Source of the DNA: Bradyrhizobium sp. sBnM-33
Lineage (GTDB): Bacteria > Pseudomonadota > Alphaproteobacteria > Rhizobiales > Xanthobacteraceae
Length of the DNA: 64,000 nt
Assembly: GCF_032917945.1 (NCBI RefSeq)
Contig: NZ_CP136624.1
Coordinates: 8,851,001 to 8,915,000, forward strand
Direction: 5' to 3'
Below, piece after piece: positions 27,384-36,558 of this stretch (position 1 is the stretch's first letter; each line of letters opens with the position of its first letter). Below the pieces are notes generated by a model. The model had not been told where the DNA came from, searched no databases, and saw only the letters and a list, made by a program, of their open reading frames with translations. The position numbers and the translations under genes were made by a program.

Positions 27384-29177
27384 TCAAACGCCTGCCACCG
27401 ACGACCAGATCTCCGCAAGCTTGCGCTTGAAGGCCTGCCAGCTTGTCAGGGGCACGACCTTCTCCTCCTCTTCCGGCAGCCGCAGGCCAACCACGTTGAC
27501 GCGGCCGCCACTGATATTGCGCGCGACAAGGACGATGGGATCCAATGCCAGCTCCGCGCCTTCTTTCGGCGCGTGGTCGAGATGGACATCGAAATAATCC
27601 GATAACGTCAGCTTCGCCTGATCCTCGCTGATGGCGACGCCATAGACCTCCGCCAGCTCGCCCAGCGTGTGCTCGCCCGACACTATGAAATCCCCGAGCA
27701 GATGCGGGTCGGGCGCCGTGCTCGGCGGCATATCGACAAAGAAACGATCCAGCGCCTCGGCCTTCTCAGGCGGCGCCAGCAGATAGACGTAATCGCCGGC
27801 TTCGATCGGATCGGCCTCGGCGGGCGAGAGAATCCGCTCGTCGCGGATGACGAGCGTCGGCTTCGACCAGGATGGCGTAAGGCCACGCCGGAAATACAGG
27901 CTCTTTGCCCGTACCGGATAGCCGACCAGTTGCTGCTCGAGCTGGCCGGGCAGATCGAGTTCGACGCGCCGCGGACCGCGCTCGACGCGCGGCAGCGCCA
28001 CGTGCAGCCACCGCGCCGCCGGCGCCAGTGTCCAGCCCTGCAGCAAGAGCGAGATGATGACCACGACAAAGGCGACGTCGAAATAGAGATAGGCCTTTGG
28101 CAATCCGACCAGCATCGGGATCGAGGCGAGGAAGATCGCGACCGCGCCACGCAGGCCGGTCCAGGCGATGAAGATCTTTTCCCGCCAGTTGAACCGGAAC
28201 GGTACCAGGCACAGCAACACCGCGATCGGCCGCGCTACCAGCATCAGCACCAGCGCCACGATCACGGCCGGACCGACGCTATCCAGCAGGCGCTGCGGCG
28301 ATGCCAGCAGCCCGAGCAGGACGAACATCACGATCTGTGCCAGCCAGGTCGCGGCATCGAGAAACGTCACCACCGAATTATGGGCGCGCGTCGGCCGGTT
28401 GCCGACGATGATTCCCGCGAGATAGACCGCGAGAAAGCCCGACGCGTGTGCAATCTGCGCTACACCGAAAACCACCAATGCAGCGGTCGTGACGAAGGGC
28501 GCATGCAAGCCCTGCGGCAGCGCCATGCGATTGAGCGCCAGCACCACCAGACGACCGCCGACCACGCCGAAGATGGCGCCGAGCAGGCCTTCACGGGCGA
28601 GTTCGAATGCGACATGGCCGAGCGAGCTTTGACCGATGGAAATGAATTTGACCAGCATCAGGGTGAGGAAGATTGCGAACGGATCGTTGGTGCCGGATTC
28701 CACTTCCAGCGTCGCCCCCACACGGGGACGCAGGCGCAGGCCCTGGGTGTGGACGAGCAGAAACACCGCAGCGGCATCAGTCGACGCCACCACCGCGCCG
28801 ACCAGCAGCGACTCGGACCAGTTCAAGTCGAGCACGTATTTGGCGACCGGCGCTGATATCAGCGCGGTGAGCAATACGCCGATGGTCGCCAGCACCATCG
28901 ATGGGGCAAGCACCGTGCGAATGCTCTGAAATTTGGTTCGCAAACCGCCGTCGAACAGGATCAGCGCCAGCGCCACCGAGCCGACCAGATAGGTGGTGCG
29001 GACATCATCGAAGCTGAGCTGGCCCGGTCCGGCATCGCCCGCCAGCATGCCGATCAGGAGGAACACCAGCAGCAGGGGCGCCCCGAAGCGCAACGCAAGC
29101 AGGCTCGACAGGATGCCCGCCATCACCAGAATGGCGCCCAGAAAGATGGCGATGCTGACCGAGTCGAGAGAAGCCAT
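27384..29177 (-). CDS. K+/H+ (CPA1) antiporter with C-terminal TrkA-C and CorC-type domains
   Basis: The 597-residue protein has about 12 membrane segments of the CPA1 exchanger fold, with the key residues in STDAAAVF and LEVESGTNDPFAIF, then WTGLRGAVAIFLA. A cytoplasmic part follows, with a TrkA-C-like regulatory region (ILSPAEADPIEAGDYVYLL) and a transporter-associated CorC-like domain at the end. This is the layout of NhaP2/CvrA, which exchanges K+ or Na+ for H+ and adjusts cell volume. The ATG at 29177 is preferred over a TTG at 29198 because it gives the family's N-terminus. It is divergent from an MscS channel, another osmotic-response protein. Confidence 0.9.
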   Translation of the reverse strand: MASLDSVSIAIFLGAILVMAGILSSLLALRFGAPLLLVFLLIGMLAGDAGPGQLSFDDVRTTYLVGSVALALILFDGGLRTKFQSIRTVLAPSMVLATIGVLLTALISAPVAKYVLDLNWSESLLVGAVVASTDAAAVFLLVHTQGLRLRPRVGATLEVESGTNDPFAIFLTLMLVKFISIGQSSLGHVAFELAREGLLGAIFGVVGGRLVVLALNRMALPQGLHAPFVTTAALVVFGVAQIAHASGFLAVYLAGIIVGNRPTRAHNSVVTFLDAATWLAQIVMFVLLGLLASPQRLLDSVGPAVIVALVLMLVARPIAVLLCLVPFRFNWREKIFIAWTGLRGAVAIFLASIPMLVGLPKAYLYFDVAFVVVIISLLLQGWTLAPAARWLHVALPRVERGPRRVELDLPGQLEQQLVGYPVRAKSLYFRRGLTPSWSKPTLVIRDERILSPAEADPIEAGDYVYLLAPPEKAEALDRFFVDMPPSTAPDPHLLGDFIVSGEHTLGELAEVYGVAISEDQAKLTLSDYFDVHLDHAPKEGAELALDPIVLVARNISGGRVNVVGLRLPEEEEKVVPLTSWQAFKRKLAEIWSSVAGV

Positions 29178-29401
29178 GAACCTCCGATATCGTCGCAAAT
29201 ACTTGCAATTGCATCCTTATCGTTGCCACACTTGATCGCCAACCCATTTTCTGCGATCGCGGCAATGTGCCCGATTTACCGGCCTGACCTTCGCCCGTAG
29301 CTGCGTGTCGATGGCATCCGCACGTCGCCTGTGAGAATCTGCCTGCTATTCGCGAATCACCTTTGTCTGATGAGGCCAGAGCCTCGAACGAGAATTTTCC
29401 G

Positions 29402-30712
29402 ATGGACCTGAAAGAGATCATCGAGATCCTGCACAACGCCGCGCGTTCGGTCGGCGCGGAGGTCACCTCGCCCTGGTTCTATCTGCAACTCGGACTGATC
29501 CTGACGGCCGCAGGCATCGCCTGGGCCAGCGCTGCCGCCGTGCGCTCCAGGATAGACGTTTCATCTGTGGCAATGGGCTGGCCGGCGCCGTTCCGGCTGT
29601 TCGTCCGCGTGCTGGTCGGCAGCACATCGACGGCGGTGTTCGCACTCCTGATGACGCTGGCGCGCGGGATCATGATTGCGTCGACCTGGCCGAGCCGCAG
29701 CTATCTGCTGGCGGTTGCCGCCAAGCTCGCCTTCGCGTGGCTGGTCATCAATCTCATCACTTCGGTGATCCGCAACACCTTCGTGGTGCGGCTGGTGTCG
29801 ATATCGGCCTGGCTGGTGGTGGCCCTGAGCATCCTGGGCCAACTCGAGCCGGTGGTCGAGGCGCTCGACTCGGTCTCGATCGTGCTCGGCGATCTCAGGC
29901 TGACGCCGCTGCTCCTGATCAAGCTCGGCGCGCTCCTGATCGTGGCGTTGTGGCTGACCAACATCGCCAGCAATTTCGTGGAAGGCCGCATCACCCGGTC
30001 CGGCGATCTGACGCCGTCGATCCAGGTGCTGCTGGTCAAGATCGTCCGCTTCACGCTGATGGTATTTGCCATCGCGATTGCCCTGAGCGCGGTCGGCATC
30101 AACCTCGCGGCGCTCGCGGTGTTCACCGGCGCGGCCGGCGTCGGTATCGGCCTCGGCCTGCAGAAGATCGTCGCCAACTTCATCAGCGGCATCATCCTCT
30201 TGGTTGACAAGTCGGTGAAGCCGGGCGACCTCGTCACCATCGGCGACAACACCGGGCGCATCAGTACGATGAAGACGCGCTACATCTCGGTTGCCGCCGG
30301 CGACGGCCGCGAGTTCCTGATCCCGAACGAGGATCTGGTGACGCAGAAGGTCGTGAACTGGACCTACACCGACAAGAACACGCTGGTGAAGGTGCTGTTC
30401 AGCACCAACTACGATGCCGATCCGCGGGCGGTGTGCAAACTGGCCATCGACATTGCCGACGCAGTGCCGCGCGCCATCAAGAACAAGCCTCCGAACTGCA
30501 TCCTGACCGAATTCGCCGAGGCCGGTATGAAGTTCTCGCTGACCTTCTGGCTGCCCGATCCTGACGGCCTCGACAACGTCAAGAGCGACGTGATGCTGGC
30601 GCTGTGGGACGCGTTCAAGCGGGAGGGGATCCGTGTTCCCTATCCGGTCCGCGAAATCCGCGTGCGCGGCGGCGCGCTGCCGGTCGAGCCCGTGGTGGAA
30701 GTTTCTGGCTAG
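29402..30712 (+). CDS. Mechanosensitive ion channel (MscS family)
   Basis: The 436-residue protein has four to five N-terminal membrane segments and then the MscS core: pore helix GAAGVGIGLGLQKIVANFISGIILLVDKS followed by KPGDLVTIGD and the beta-domain with FLIPNEDLVTQKVVNWTY. It opens under membrane tension during osmotic downshift. The ATG at 29402 is chosen; an in-frame TTG at 29363 would add 13 charged residues. Its position beside a K+/H+ antiporter fits an osmotic role. Confidence 0.92.
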   Translation: MDLKEIIEILHNAARSVGAEVTSPWFYLQLGLILTAAGIAWASAAAVRSRIDVSSVAMGWPAPFRLFVRVLVGSTSTAVFALLMTLARGIMIASTWPSRSYLLAVAAKLAFAWLVINLITSVIRNTFVVRLVSISAWLVVALSILGQLEPVVEALDSVSIVLGDLRLTPLLLIKLGALLIVALWLTNIASNFVEGRITRSGDLTPSIQVLLVKIVRFTLMVFAIAIALSAVGINLAALAVFTGAAGVGIGLGLQKIVANFISGIILLVDKSVKPGDLVTIGDNTGRISTMKTRYISVAAGDGREFLIPNEDLVTQKVVNWTYTDKNTLVKVLFSTNYDADPRAVCKLAIDIADAVPRAIKNKPPNCILTEFAEAGMKFSLTFWLPDPDGLDNVKSDVMLALWDAFKREGIRVPYPVREIRVRGGALPVEPVVEVSG

Positions 30713-30827
30713 ATGCAAGCCTTTTAAGGCCGCGCCGTGGTCCAACTCGGCTTGCGCTGACCGGTCGGATCATTAAATTAGGCAGTCAAAATCAGCCCTT
30801 TTTCCGTTCCAGAAGCATGACCCACCC

Positions 30828-31652
30828 ATGAGCTATATCGAAGCCACCGACACCTCCTTGCGAAAAACCGGCCAGATCAAGCTGCATGGCGCCAGCGGCT
30901 TCGCCGGCATGCGCAAGGCCGGCGCGCTGGTGGCCAAATGCCTCGACGAACTCACCGACGTCGTCAAGGCGGGCGTTCCGACGTCGCGGATCGACGAATT
31001 CGTGCGCGACTTCGCCTTCAGCCACGGTGCCTATCCGGCGACGCTGATGTATCGCGGTTACCGCTACTCGACCTGTACCTCGATCAATCACGTGGTCTGC
31101 CACGGCATGCCGGGCGACCGCGCGCTGAAGGAAGGCGACATCGTCAATATCGATGTCACTTTCATCGTCGACGGCTGGTATGGCGATTCCAGCCGGATGT
31201 ATGTGATCGCTCCGATCGCCCGCAAGGCCGAGCGGCTGATCGAGGTCACCTATGAGGCGATGATGCGCGGCATCGCCGCGGTGAAGCCCGGGGCCACCAC
31301 CGGCGACATCGGCCATGCCATCCAGAGTTTTGTCGAGCCGCAGGGCATGAGCGTGGTGCGCGATTTCTGCGGCCATGGCCTCGGGCGCATGTTCCACGAC
31401 GAGCCCAACATCATCCATATCGGCCGGCCCGGCGAAGGCGTGATGCTCAAGCCTGGCATGTTCTTCACCATCGAGCCGATGATCAATCTCGGCAAGCCGC
31501 ATGTAAAAATCCTGTCCGACGGCTGGACCGCGGTGACCCGCGACCGCTCGCTGTCGGCGCAGTTCGAGCATTCGGTCGGCGTCACCGCGACCGGCGTCGA
31601 GATTTTTACGCTGTCGGAGCGCAACGGCGAGAAGCCGCTGGCTCCGGCCTAA
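30828..31652 (+). CDS. map: Methionine aminopeptidase, type I
   Basis: The 274-residue enzyme has the five metal ligands in family positions: D in NIDVTFIVDGWYGDSS (two aspartates), H in CGHGLGRMFH, E in FTIEPMI and E in QFEHSVGVT. It removes the initiator methionine from new proteins. In many alphaproteobacteria map sits next to radC; here two other genes (31892-33548) lie between them. Confidence 0.96.
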   Translation: MSYIEATDTSLRKTGQIKLHGASGFAGMRKAGALVAKCLDELTDVVKAGVPTSRIDEFVRDFAFSHGAYPATLMYRGYRYSTCTSINHVVCHGMPGDRALKEGDIVNIDVTFIVDGWYGDSSRMYVIAPIARKAERLIEVTYEAMMRGIAAVKPGATTGDIGHAIQSFVEPQGMSVVRDFCGHGLGRMFHDEPNIIHIGRPGEGVMLKPGMFFTIEPMINLGKPHVKILSDGWTAVTRDRSLSAQFEHSVGVTATGVEIFTLSERNGEKPLAPA

Positions 31653-31891
31653 CTGGGTCAGAGGCTCGCTTCAACCGGCCATCCGTCCCGGCCGCGAGTC
31701 TTGCTTGCAAATGCCTCGCATGTGCTGAAAGCCCTGCCTTGCCGAGAGCCACGCCGCATTGCGGCAACACGCCTTGTCATTGAGCTGCAATAGCACCGGA
31801 ATATCCCGGGTTGTGCGGGGTAGCATCTACCGCGAGCCCTTCGGAACGGAAGTCTCTGGCGGGCAAAAGAGCAACCAAGGGAGCAAGGGCA

Positions 31892-32851
31892 ATGTTCGAA
31901 ATTTCACGTCGCGATCTGGTCCTCGGGAGCACGGCGGCAGCGCTCGTTTTCGGCCTCAAGGGACCGGTTTCATTCATCGGCGCGGCGCATGCACAGCGCG
32001 CCGCTGACAGCCTCAAATTCAAGGTCGGCGAGATCGAGGCCTTCAGCCTGCATGAGGGCAGTGTCGAGCGCGTCCTCAATGAAGGCTTCGTGAAGAATGC
32101 CTCGCTCGACGACGTCAAGAAGGCGCTGACGGCCGGCGGGATCGGTCCGGACAAATTCGACAATCCATTCACCGTCACCGCGATCCGGACCGGCGGCAAG
32201 GTCGTGCTGTTCGACACCGGCTTCGGCAGCAACGGGCCGCCGACTGTGGGCAAGCTCGCCGACAACATGAAGGCGGCCGGCCTCGACCCGGCTAGCGTCT
32301 CCACGGTGGTGATCTCGCATTTCCATCCCGATCACATCTCCGGCCTGTGGGTGAAGGAGACCAACGCGCAAGTATTTCCGAATGCGGAAATCCTGATGCC
32401 AGAGGTGGAGTACAAGTTCTGGACCGATCCGGCGCTGGTAGAGAAGATGCCGGAATCCTTCCGCCCCCACGTCAAACGGATTCAGGCGACCTTCCCGACC
32501 TGGAAGAACATCAAACAGTACAATGACGGCGCCGAGCTCGCGCCCGGCGTGAAGGCCATCGCCACGCCCGGCCACACCATCGGGCACATGTCGTTCCTGG
32601 TCGCATCGGGCGGCCAGCAATTGTTCATCCAGAGCGACGTGACGGGTATCCACCAGTTGTTCGTCCGCAATCCCGGATGGTTCTCGATGTTCGACTCGGA
32701 TGGACCCAAGGCGGAAGCCACGCGGCGCGCGTTCTTCGATCGCGTGATCGCCGAAAAGGGCATGATCGCGGGCTATCATTTCGGATTCCCGAACGTCGGC
32801 ACGCTGACGAAGGACGGCAACGGCTATGCGTTCGCGGCCGTGAAGGCCTGA
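31892..32851 (+). CDS. Tat-exported MBL-fold metallohydrolase
   Basis: The 319-residue protein begins with a twin-arginine signal (SRRDLVLGSTAAALVF, cleavage near AAHA|QRA) followed by a metallo-beta-lactamase fold: HFHPDHISG binds the zinc pair, with further ligands in ATPGHTIGH, IQSDVT and AGYHFGFP. It is likely a periplasmic hydrolase; related proteins act on lactones, quorum-sensing signals or glyoxalase-type thioesters. The ribosome site GGGAG is present before the ATG at 31892; longer frames start in the unconserved leader. A terminator follows. Confidence 0.88.
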   Translation: MFEISRRDLVLGSTAAALVFGLKGPVSFIGAAHAQRAADSLKFKVGEIEAFSLHEGSVERVLNEGFVKNASLDDVKKALTAGGIGPDKFDNPFTVTAIRTGGKVVLFDTGFGSNGPPTVGKLADNMKAAGLDPASVSTVVISHFHPDHISGLWVKETNAQVFPNAEILMPEVEYKFWTDPALVEKMPESFRPHVKRIQATFPTWKNIKQYNDGAELAPGVKAIATPGHTIGHMSFLVASGGQQLFIQSDVTGIHQLFVRNPGWFSMFDSDGPKAEATRRAFFDRVIAEKGMIAGYHFGFPNVGTLTKDGNGYAFAAVKA

Positions 32852-32876
32852 CGGCGCGATAATCTGAAATGGATCG

Positions 32877-32905
32877 AAGGCGCCGTGCTTCGCGCGGCGC
32901 CTTTT
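32877..32905 (+). terminator. Rho-independent terminator after MBL hydrolase
   Basis: AAGGCGCCG-TGCTTCGCG-CGGCGCCTT is a stable hairpin followed by TTCT, 25 bases after the stop. Confidence 0.75.
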
Positions 32906-33020
32906 CTCCATCCGAAATCGGCCACACCGGCAAGCGCCGTCAACCGCAATTTTTTCCAAGCGCTGAGCCCCTCATTTGGCAAGTCTTCCGAAGATCACGA
33001 ACATCAGCGGGAGAACATCT

Positions 33021-33548
33021 ATGGCCAGCGAATTGTTTTCATTCATCGATGCACTGTGCAGCAACGGTCCGGCGGCGGACCGCGCCGACAAGATGATGCT
33101 ATACGGCCGCTTCGTCGGCGCCTGGGACGGCACCGTGACGGTGCACCCCGCAAAAGGCGAGCCGTTCGGCTCCAGTTGCGAGGTGCATTTCGGCTGGGCG
33201 CTGCAAGGCCGGGCAATCCAGGACGTCTGGATCGTGCCCTCGCGCACCGGACGCGCGACCGGCGAGGGCGACAGGATGTACGGCACCACCTTGCGGATCT
33301 ACGACCCGCAACAGGACAACTGGCAGATCATGTTCGTCGACCCGGTGAGGCAATCCTACAACCGGATGACCGGTCGTCAGGTCGGCGACGACATCGTGCA
33401 GGAGTATCGCGATGCCTCGGGCACGATTTGCCAGTGGTGCTTCACCGAGATCGAAGCCAACTCGCTGCACTGGATCAGCCGCGAATCGACGGACGAGCGG
33501 AAGACGTGGCGGCTGACCGGCGAATTCCATCTTAGACGCAGGGCGTGA
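33021..33548 (+). CDS. Conserved-looking hypothetical protein
   Basis: The 175-residue soluble protein has no signal peptide. It contains MMLYGRFVGAWDGTVTVHP, GSSCEVHFGWALQGRAIQDVWIVPS and DVGTT-like segments that suggest a beta-barrel of the calycin/lipocalin type (as in DUF1579-like proteins), but I do not recognise the family with confidence. The ribosome site GGGAG precedes the ATG at 33021; the in-frame TTG at 32976 is rejected. It lies between the MBL hydrolase and radC, all on the plus strand. Confidence 0.7.
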   Translation: MASELFSFIDALCSNGPAADRADKMMLYGRFVGAWDGTVTVHPAKGEPFGSSCEVHFGWALQGRAIQDVWIVPSRTGRATGEGDRMYGTTLRIYDPQQDNWQIMFVDPVRQSYNRMTGRQVGDDIVQEYRDASGTICQWCFTEIEANSLHWISRESTDERKTWRLTGEFHLRRRA

Positions 33549-33692
33549 TTCAATCATCGGGCCCATCGCGCGATAGCGCGTCCCGGCGGCAGCGTTTCAC
33601 CGGCCTCTACCGGCTGGCGTAGACGCCTAGAGGATCAATCACTGCGATTTTCGTGGTTGCAAAATTTCTCTCCCACGGCACATTTGGTGCCG

Positions 33693-34406
33693 ATGCCCGC
33701 CAAGATTGATCCAACGGAAAGCCCGGACAGCGACAAGCCGCACTACCACGGCCATCGCGAGCGGCTGCGCGAGCGGTTTTACGGCGCCGGGCCGGAGGCG
33801 CTGAGCGACTACGAGCTGCTGGAGATGGCGCTGTTTCCGGCCCTGCCCCGGCGCGACACCAAGCCATTGGCAAAAGCGCTGTTGAAAAAATTCGGCTCGT
33901 TCGCCGAGGTCATTCACGCGCCGGTGGCACGCCTGCGCGAGGTCGATGGCATTGGGGAAGCCTCGATCAACCAGATCAAGCTGCTCGCCGCGGCTGCGAG
34001 CCGGGTCGCGAAAGGTGAGATCAGGCGCAAGATTGCGCTCTCCTCCTGGAACGATGTGATCGATTATTGCCGGAGCGGCATGGCGTTTGCCGACAAGGAG
34101 CAGTTCCGCCTGTTGTTCCTCGACAAGCGTAATCAACTGATCGCCGACGAGGTGCAGCAGACCGGCACCGTCGACCACACCCCGGTCTATCCGCGCGAGG
34201 TGATCAAGCGGGCACTCGAACTATCGGCGACCGCGCTGATCCTCGTGCACAACCACCCCTCCGGCGATCCGACGCCGTCGCAGGCCGATATCCACATGAC
34301 CAAAGCGATCATCCAGATCGCGACTCCGCTCGGCATTTCCGTGCACGACCACATCATCGTAGGCAAGAACGGGCATTCGAGCCTGAAGGGGATGCGGCTG
34401 ATCTAG
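33693..34406 (+). CDS. radC: RadC/UPF0758 family JAMM-motif protein
   Basis: The 237-residue protein has an N-terminal helix-hairpin-helix region ([16 protein letters not shown]) and a C-terminal JAB/MPN metalloprotease-like domain with the zinc motif [11 protein letters not shown]. The name RadC persists although a repair role has been withdrawn; biochemical function remains uncertain. The ATG at 33693 is used; a TTG at 33657 is also in frame. Confidence 0.93.
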   Translation: MPAKIDPTESPDSDKPHYHGHRERLRERFYGAGPEALSDYELLEMALFPALPRRDTKPLAKALLKKFGSFAEVIHAPVARLREVDGIGEASINQIKLLAAAASRVAKGEIRRKIALSSWNDVIDYCRSGMAFADKEQFRLLFLDKRNQLIADEVQQTGTVDHTPVYPREVIKRALELSATALILVHNHPSGDPTPSQADIHMTKAIIQIATPLGISVHDHIIVGKNGHSSLKGMRLI

Positions 34407-34622
34407 CCTACCGCTACCGCTCAATAGTCGCTTATCCCAACGGGACGACCAGCACCGCGGCGTGGCAAGACCTCGCACAAACTACGACCGAAGATATCGA
34501 AATCAGGTGATCACAATGGCCAGTTGTGCTAGTCTTCACGTGTCGAATGTCCCGCGCCGCGCACTGTCGCATCGACGGACCGACAAATAACGTCGGATAG
34601 GTTTTCGCATCGGAGGACCGTC

Positions 34623-35198
34623 ATGACCAGCACTTCAGACACCGTAAAAAGCCCTCAGGCCGGTTCGGATACGGCGCCGCTGCGCGCCAAGTGGGGCTGG
34701 ATCGTCGCGCTCGGCGTCGTCTATCTGCTCGCCGGGCTTATCGCGCTTGGCAGCGTCGCGATGGCCACTGTCGTGAGCGTCCTCGTGGTCGGCGTGATGA
34801 TGATCATCGCCGGCGTCGCAGAAGTGTTTGGCGCCTTCCAGATCAAGAGCTGGGGCAAATTCCTGCTCTGGGCCCTCCTCGGCGTGCTCTACATCATCGC
34901 CGGCTTCGTCACGTTCCAGAATCCGCTGCTAGCCGCTGTGCTACTGACCCTCGTTCTCGGCGCATCGCTGTTGGTCTCGGGCATCATGCGAATCGTGCTG
35001 GCCTTCAGCATGAAACGGGAAACGCCCTGGATCTGGGTGGCGCTATCAGGCGTAATCACGCTACTGCTCGGCGTACTGATCCTGGCGCGCTGGCCGGTTT
35101 CGAGTCTCTATATCCTCGGCCTGTTCCTCTCCATCGACCTCCTCATGGCCGGCGCTGGTTGGATCGGACTCGGCTTCGGCCTGCGCCGCGCTCGCTGA
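34623..35198 (+). CDS. HdeD-family membrane protein (acid-resistance related)
   Basis: The 191-residue protein has six membrane segments and the internally repeated DUF308/HdeD fold (GWIVALGVVYLLAGLIAL, then WALLGVLYIIAGFVTFQNPL, then WVALSGVITLLLGVLI). HdeD is linked to acid resistance at high cell density in E. coli; the mechanism is unclear. The ribosome site GGAGGA precedes the ATG. A lapA-type gene follows after 57 bases. Confidence 0.88.
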   Translation: MTSTSDTVKSPQAGSDTAPLRAKWGWIVALGVVYLLAGLIALGSVAMATVVSVLVVGVMMIIAGVAEVFGAFQIKSWGKFLLWALLGVLYIIAGFVTFQNPLLAAVLLTLVLGASLLVSGIMRIVLAFSMKRETPWIWVALSGVITLLLGVLILARWPVSSLYILGLFLSIDLLMAGAGWIGLGFGLRRAR

Positions 35199-35213
35199 GG
35201 TGTGGTTAGCGGG

Positions 35214-35228
35214 CTGCGCGTAGCGCAG
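35214..35228 (+). terminator. Weak hairpin between hdeD-like and lapA-like genes
   Basis: CTGCGC-GTA-GCGCAG is a perfect short hairpin followed by TCTCTT, 16 bases after the hdeD-like stop. Without a long T-run it would terminate only partly, and it may rather be a processing site. Confidence 0.3.
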
Positions 35229-35255
35229 TCTCTTGATCGACGAAAAGGAGGCGCC

Positions 35256-35474
35256 ATGCGCTGGATCTACCTCGCCGTCATCATTCTGTTCGTCGCTGCG
35301 ACAGTTATCTTCGCGCTGCAGAACTTCGAGGTCGTCACCATGTCTTTCCTCGGCATCAATGCCCGCGTGCCGCTCGCGCTGCTGGCCGCCGTCGCCTACC
35401 TCTTGGGCGCGGCAACGGGTGGCAGCCTGTTCGCATTGCTGCGTCGATCCTACGAAGGGTCGAGGGGGCTATAG
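35256..35474 (+). CDS. LapA-domain (DUF1049) small membrane protein
   Basis: The 72-residue protein has two membrane segments: MRWIYLAVIILFVAATVIFALQNFEVV (typical start of LapA/YciS-like proteins) and PLALLAAVAYLLGAATGGSLFALLRRS. LapA family members assist lipopolysaccharide assembly in enterobacteria. The ribosome site AAGGAG sits just before the ATG at 35256. The patatin gene follows by 50 bases. Confidence 0.85.
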   Translation: MRWIYLAVIILFVAATVIFALQNFEVVTMSFLGINARVPLALLAAVAYLLGAATGGSLFALLRRSYEGSRGL

Positions 35475-35524
35475 CAGCGTCCCGGGGTTGAGTGTCGTTT
35501 CATCTCCGATCAACGAGGGTGATG

Positions 35525-36553
35525 ATGGACGAAACAGCGCGCGAACCTGTCCTGGTGGACCTCGCTTTGCAGGGCGGAGGCTCCCACGGCGCGTTCACCT
35601 GGGGCGTGCTCGACCGGCTGATCGAGGAGCCGTGGCTGCGGATCGAAGCAATCTCCGGCACGTCGGCGGGCGCAATGAATGCAGCCCTGGTGGCCGACGG
35701 GTGGACGCAAGGCGGTGCCGATGGCGCGCGGGTGGCGCTCGCGGCCTTTTGGCGAGGTGTGTCGCGCGCTGCGGCGTTCAGCCCGCTGCAGCGCTCGCCG
35801 CTCGACCGGCTGATGGGCCGCTGGACGCTCGACACGTCACCCGCCTATGTCGCCATGGACCTGATGGCCCGTGTGCTTTCGCCTTATGATCTAAATCCGC
35901 TCGGCCTCAACCCGCTGCGTGCCATCCTCGCCGAAAGCATCGATTTCGACCGACTGGCCCGGGCACCAATCAGGCTGTTCGTCACCGCGACCAGTGTGCG
36001 CACCGGCCGCGGCCGCATCTTCCGCAACGCGGAGATCACGGCCGACGTCCTGCTTGCCTCGGCTTGTCTACCGACCATGTTCCAGGCGATCGAGATCGAC
36101 GGCGAACCCTATTGGGATGGCGGCTATGCCGGCAATCCGACCCTCACGCCGCTGGTGCGCGAAAGCGACGCTCACGACACCATCCTAGTGCAGATCAATC
36201 CGCGCGAACGACCAAAACCGCCGCGTACGGCGAACGAAATTCTCAACCGCCTCAACGAGATCTCCTTCAACTCGGCGCTAATGAAGGAATTGCGCATGAT
36301 CGCACTGCTACGGCAGGTGGCGGACCCCGGACACGGCGAGGGCGCGCGCTGGGCCGGAATGCGCACGCACCGGATCATGACCGACGCACTCACGGAATTC
36401 GGCGCATCATCGAAACTCAACGCTGAATGGGAGTTCGTTTCGCTGCTTAAGGAAGAGGGACGCAAGAGCGCCGACGCATTCCTTAAGGCGCATGCTGACG
36501 ACCTCGGCCAGTGCTCCACCGCCGATATCGATGCACTGCTTGCGGAGTGCTGA
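35525..36553 (+). CDS. Patatin-like phospholipase
   Basis: The 342-residue lipolytic enzyme has the patatin motifs: oxyanion GGGSHGAFTWG near residue 17, nucleophile GTSAG and the catalytic DGG (YWDGGYAGNP). No signal peptide. The ATG at 35525 has better spacing to GAGGG than the ATG three bases upstream (35522). It ends five bases before a GntP-family permease, so they form an operon. In several bacteria a patatin of this kind accompanies 3-hydroxybutyrate handling, which is only a possible link. Confidence 0.9.
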   Translation: MDETAREPVLVDLALQGGGSHGAFTWGVLDRLIEEPWLRIEAISGTSAGAMNAALVADGWTQGGADGARVALAAFWRGVSRAAAFSPLQRSPLDRLMGRWTLDTSPAYVAMDLMARVLSPYDLNPLGLNPLRAILAESIDFDRLARAPIRLFVTATSVRTGRGRIFRNAEITADVLLASACLPTMFQAIEIDGEPYWDGGYAGNPTLTPLVRESDAHDTILVQINPRERPKPPRTANEILNRLNEISFNSALMKELRMIALLRQVADPGHGEGARWAGMRTHRIMTDALTEFGASSKLNAEWEFVSLLKEEGRKSADAFLKAHADDLGQCSTADIDALLAEC

Positions 36554-36558
36554 GGGCG

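Noticed and set aside
31843..31847. GGAAC upstream of the MBL hydrolase as a possible EcfG -35
   Set aside because: No CGTT follows at 16-17 bases.
34580..34596. CCGAC-AAATAAC-GTCGG upstream of the hdeD-like gene
   Set aside because: Five-base arms are too short to call an operator; it also does not fit the EcfG consensus.
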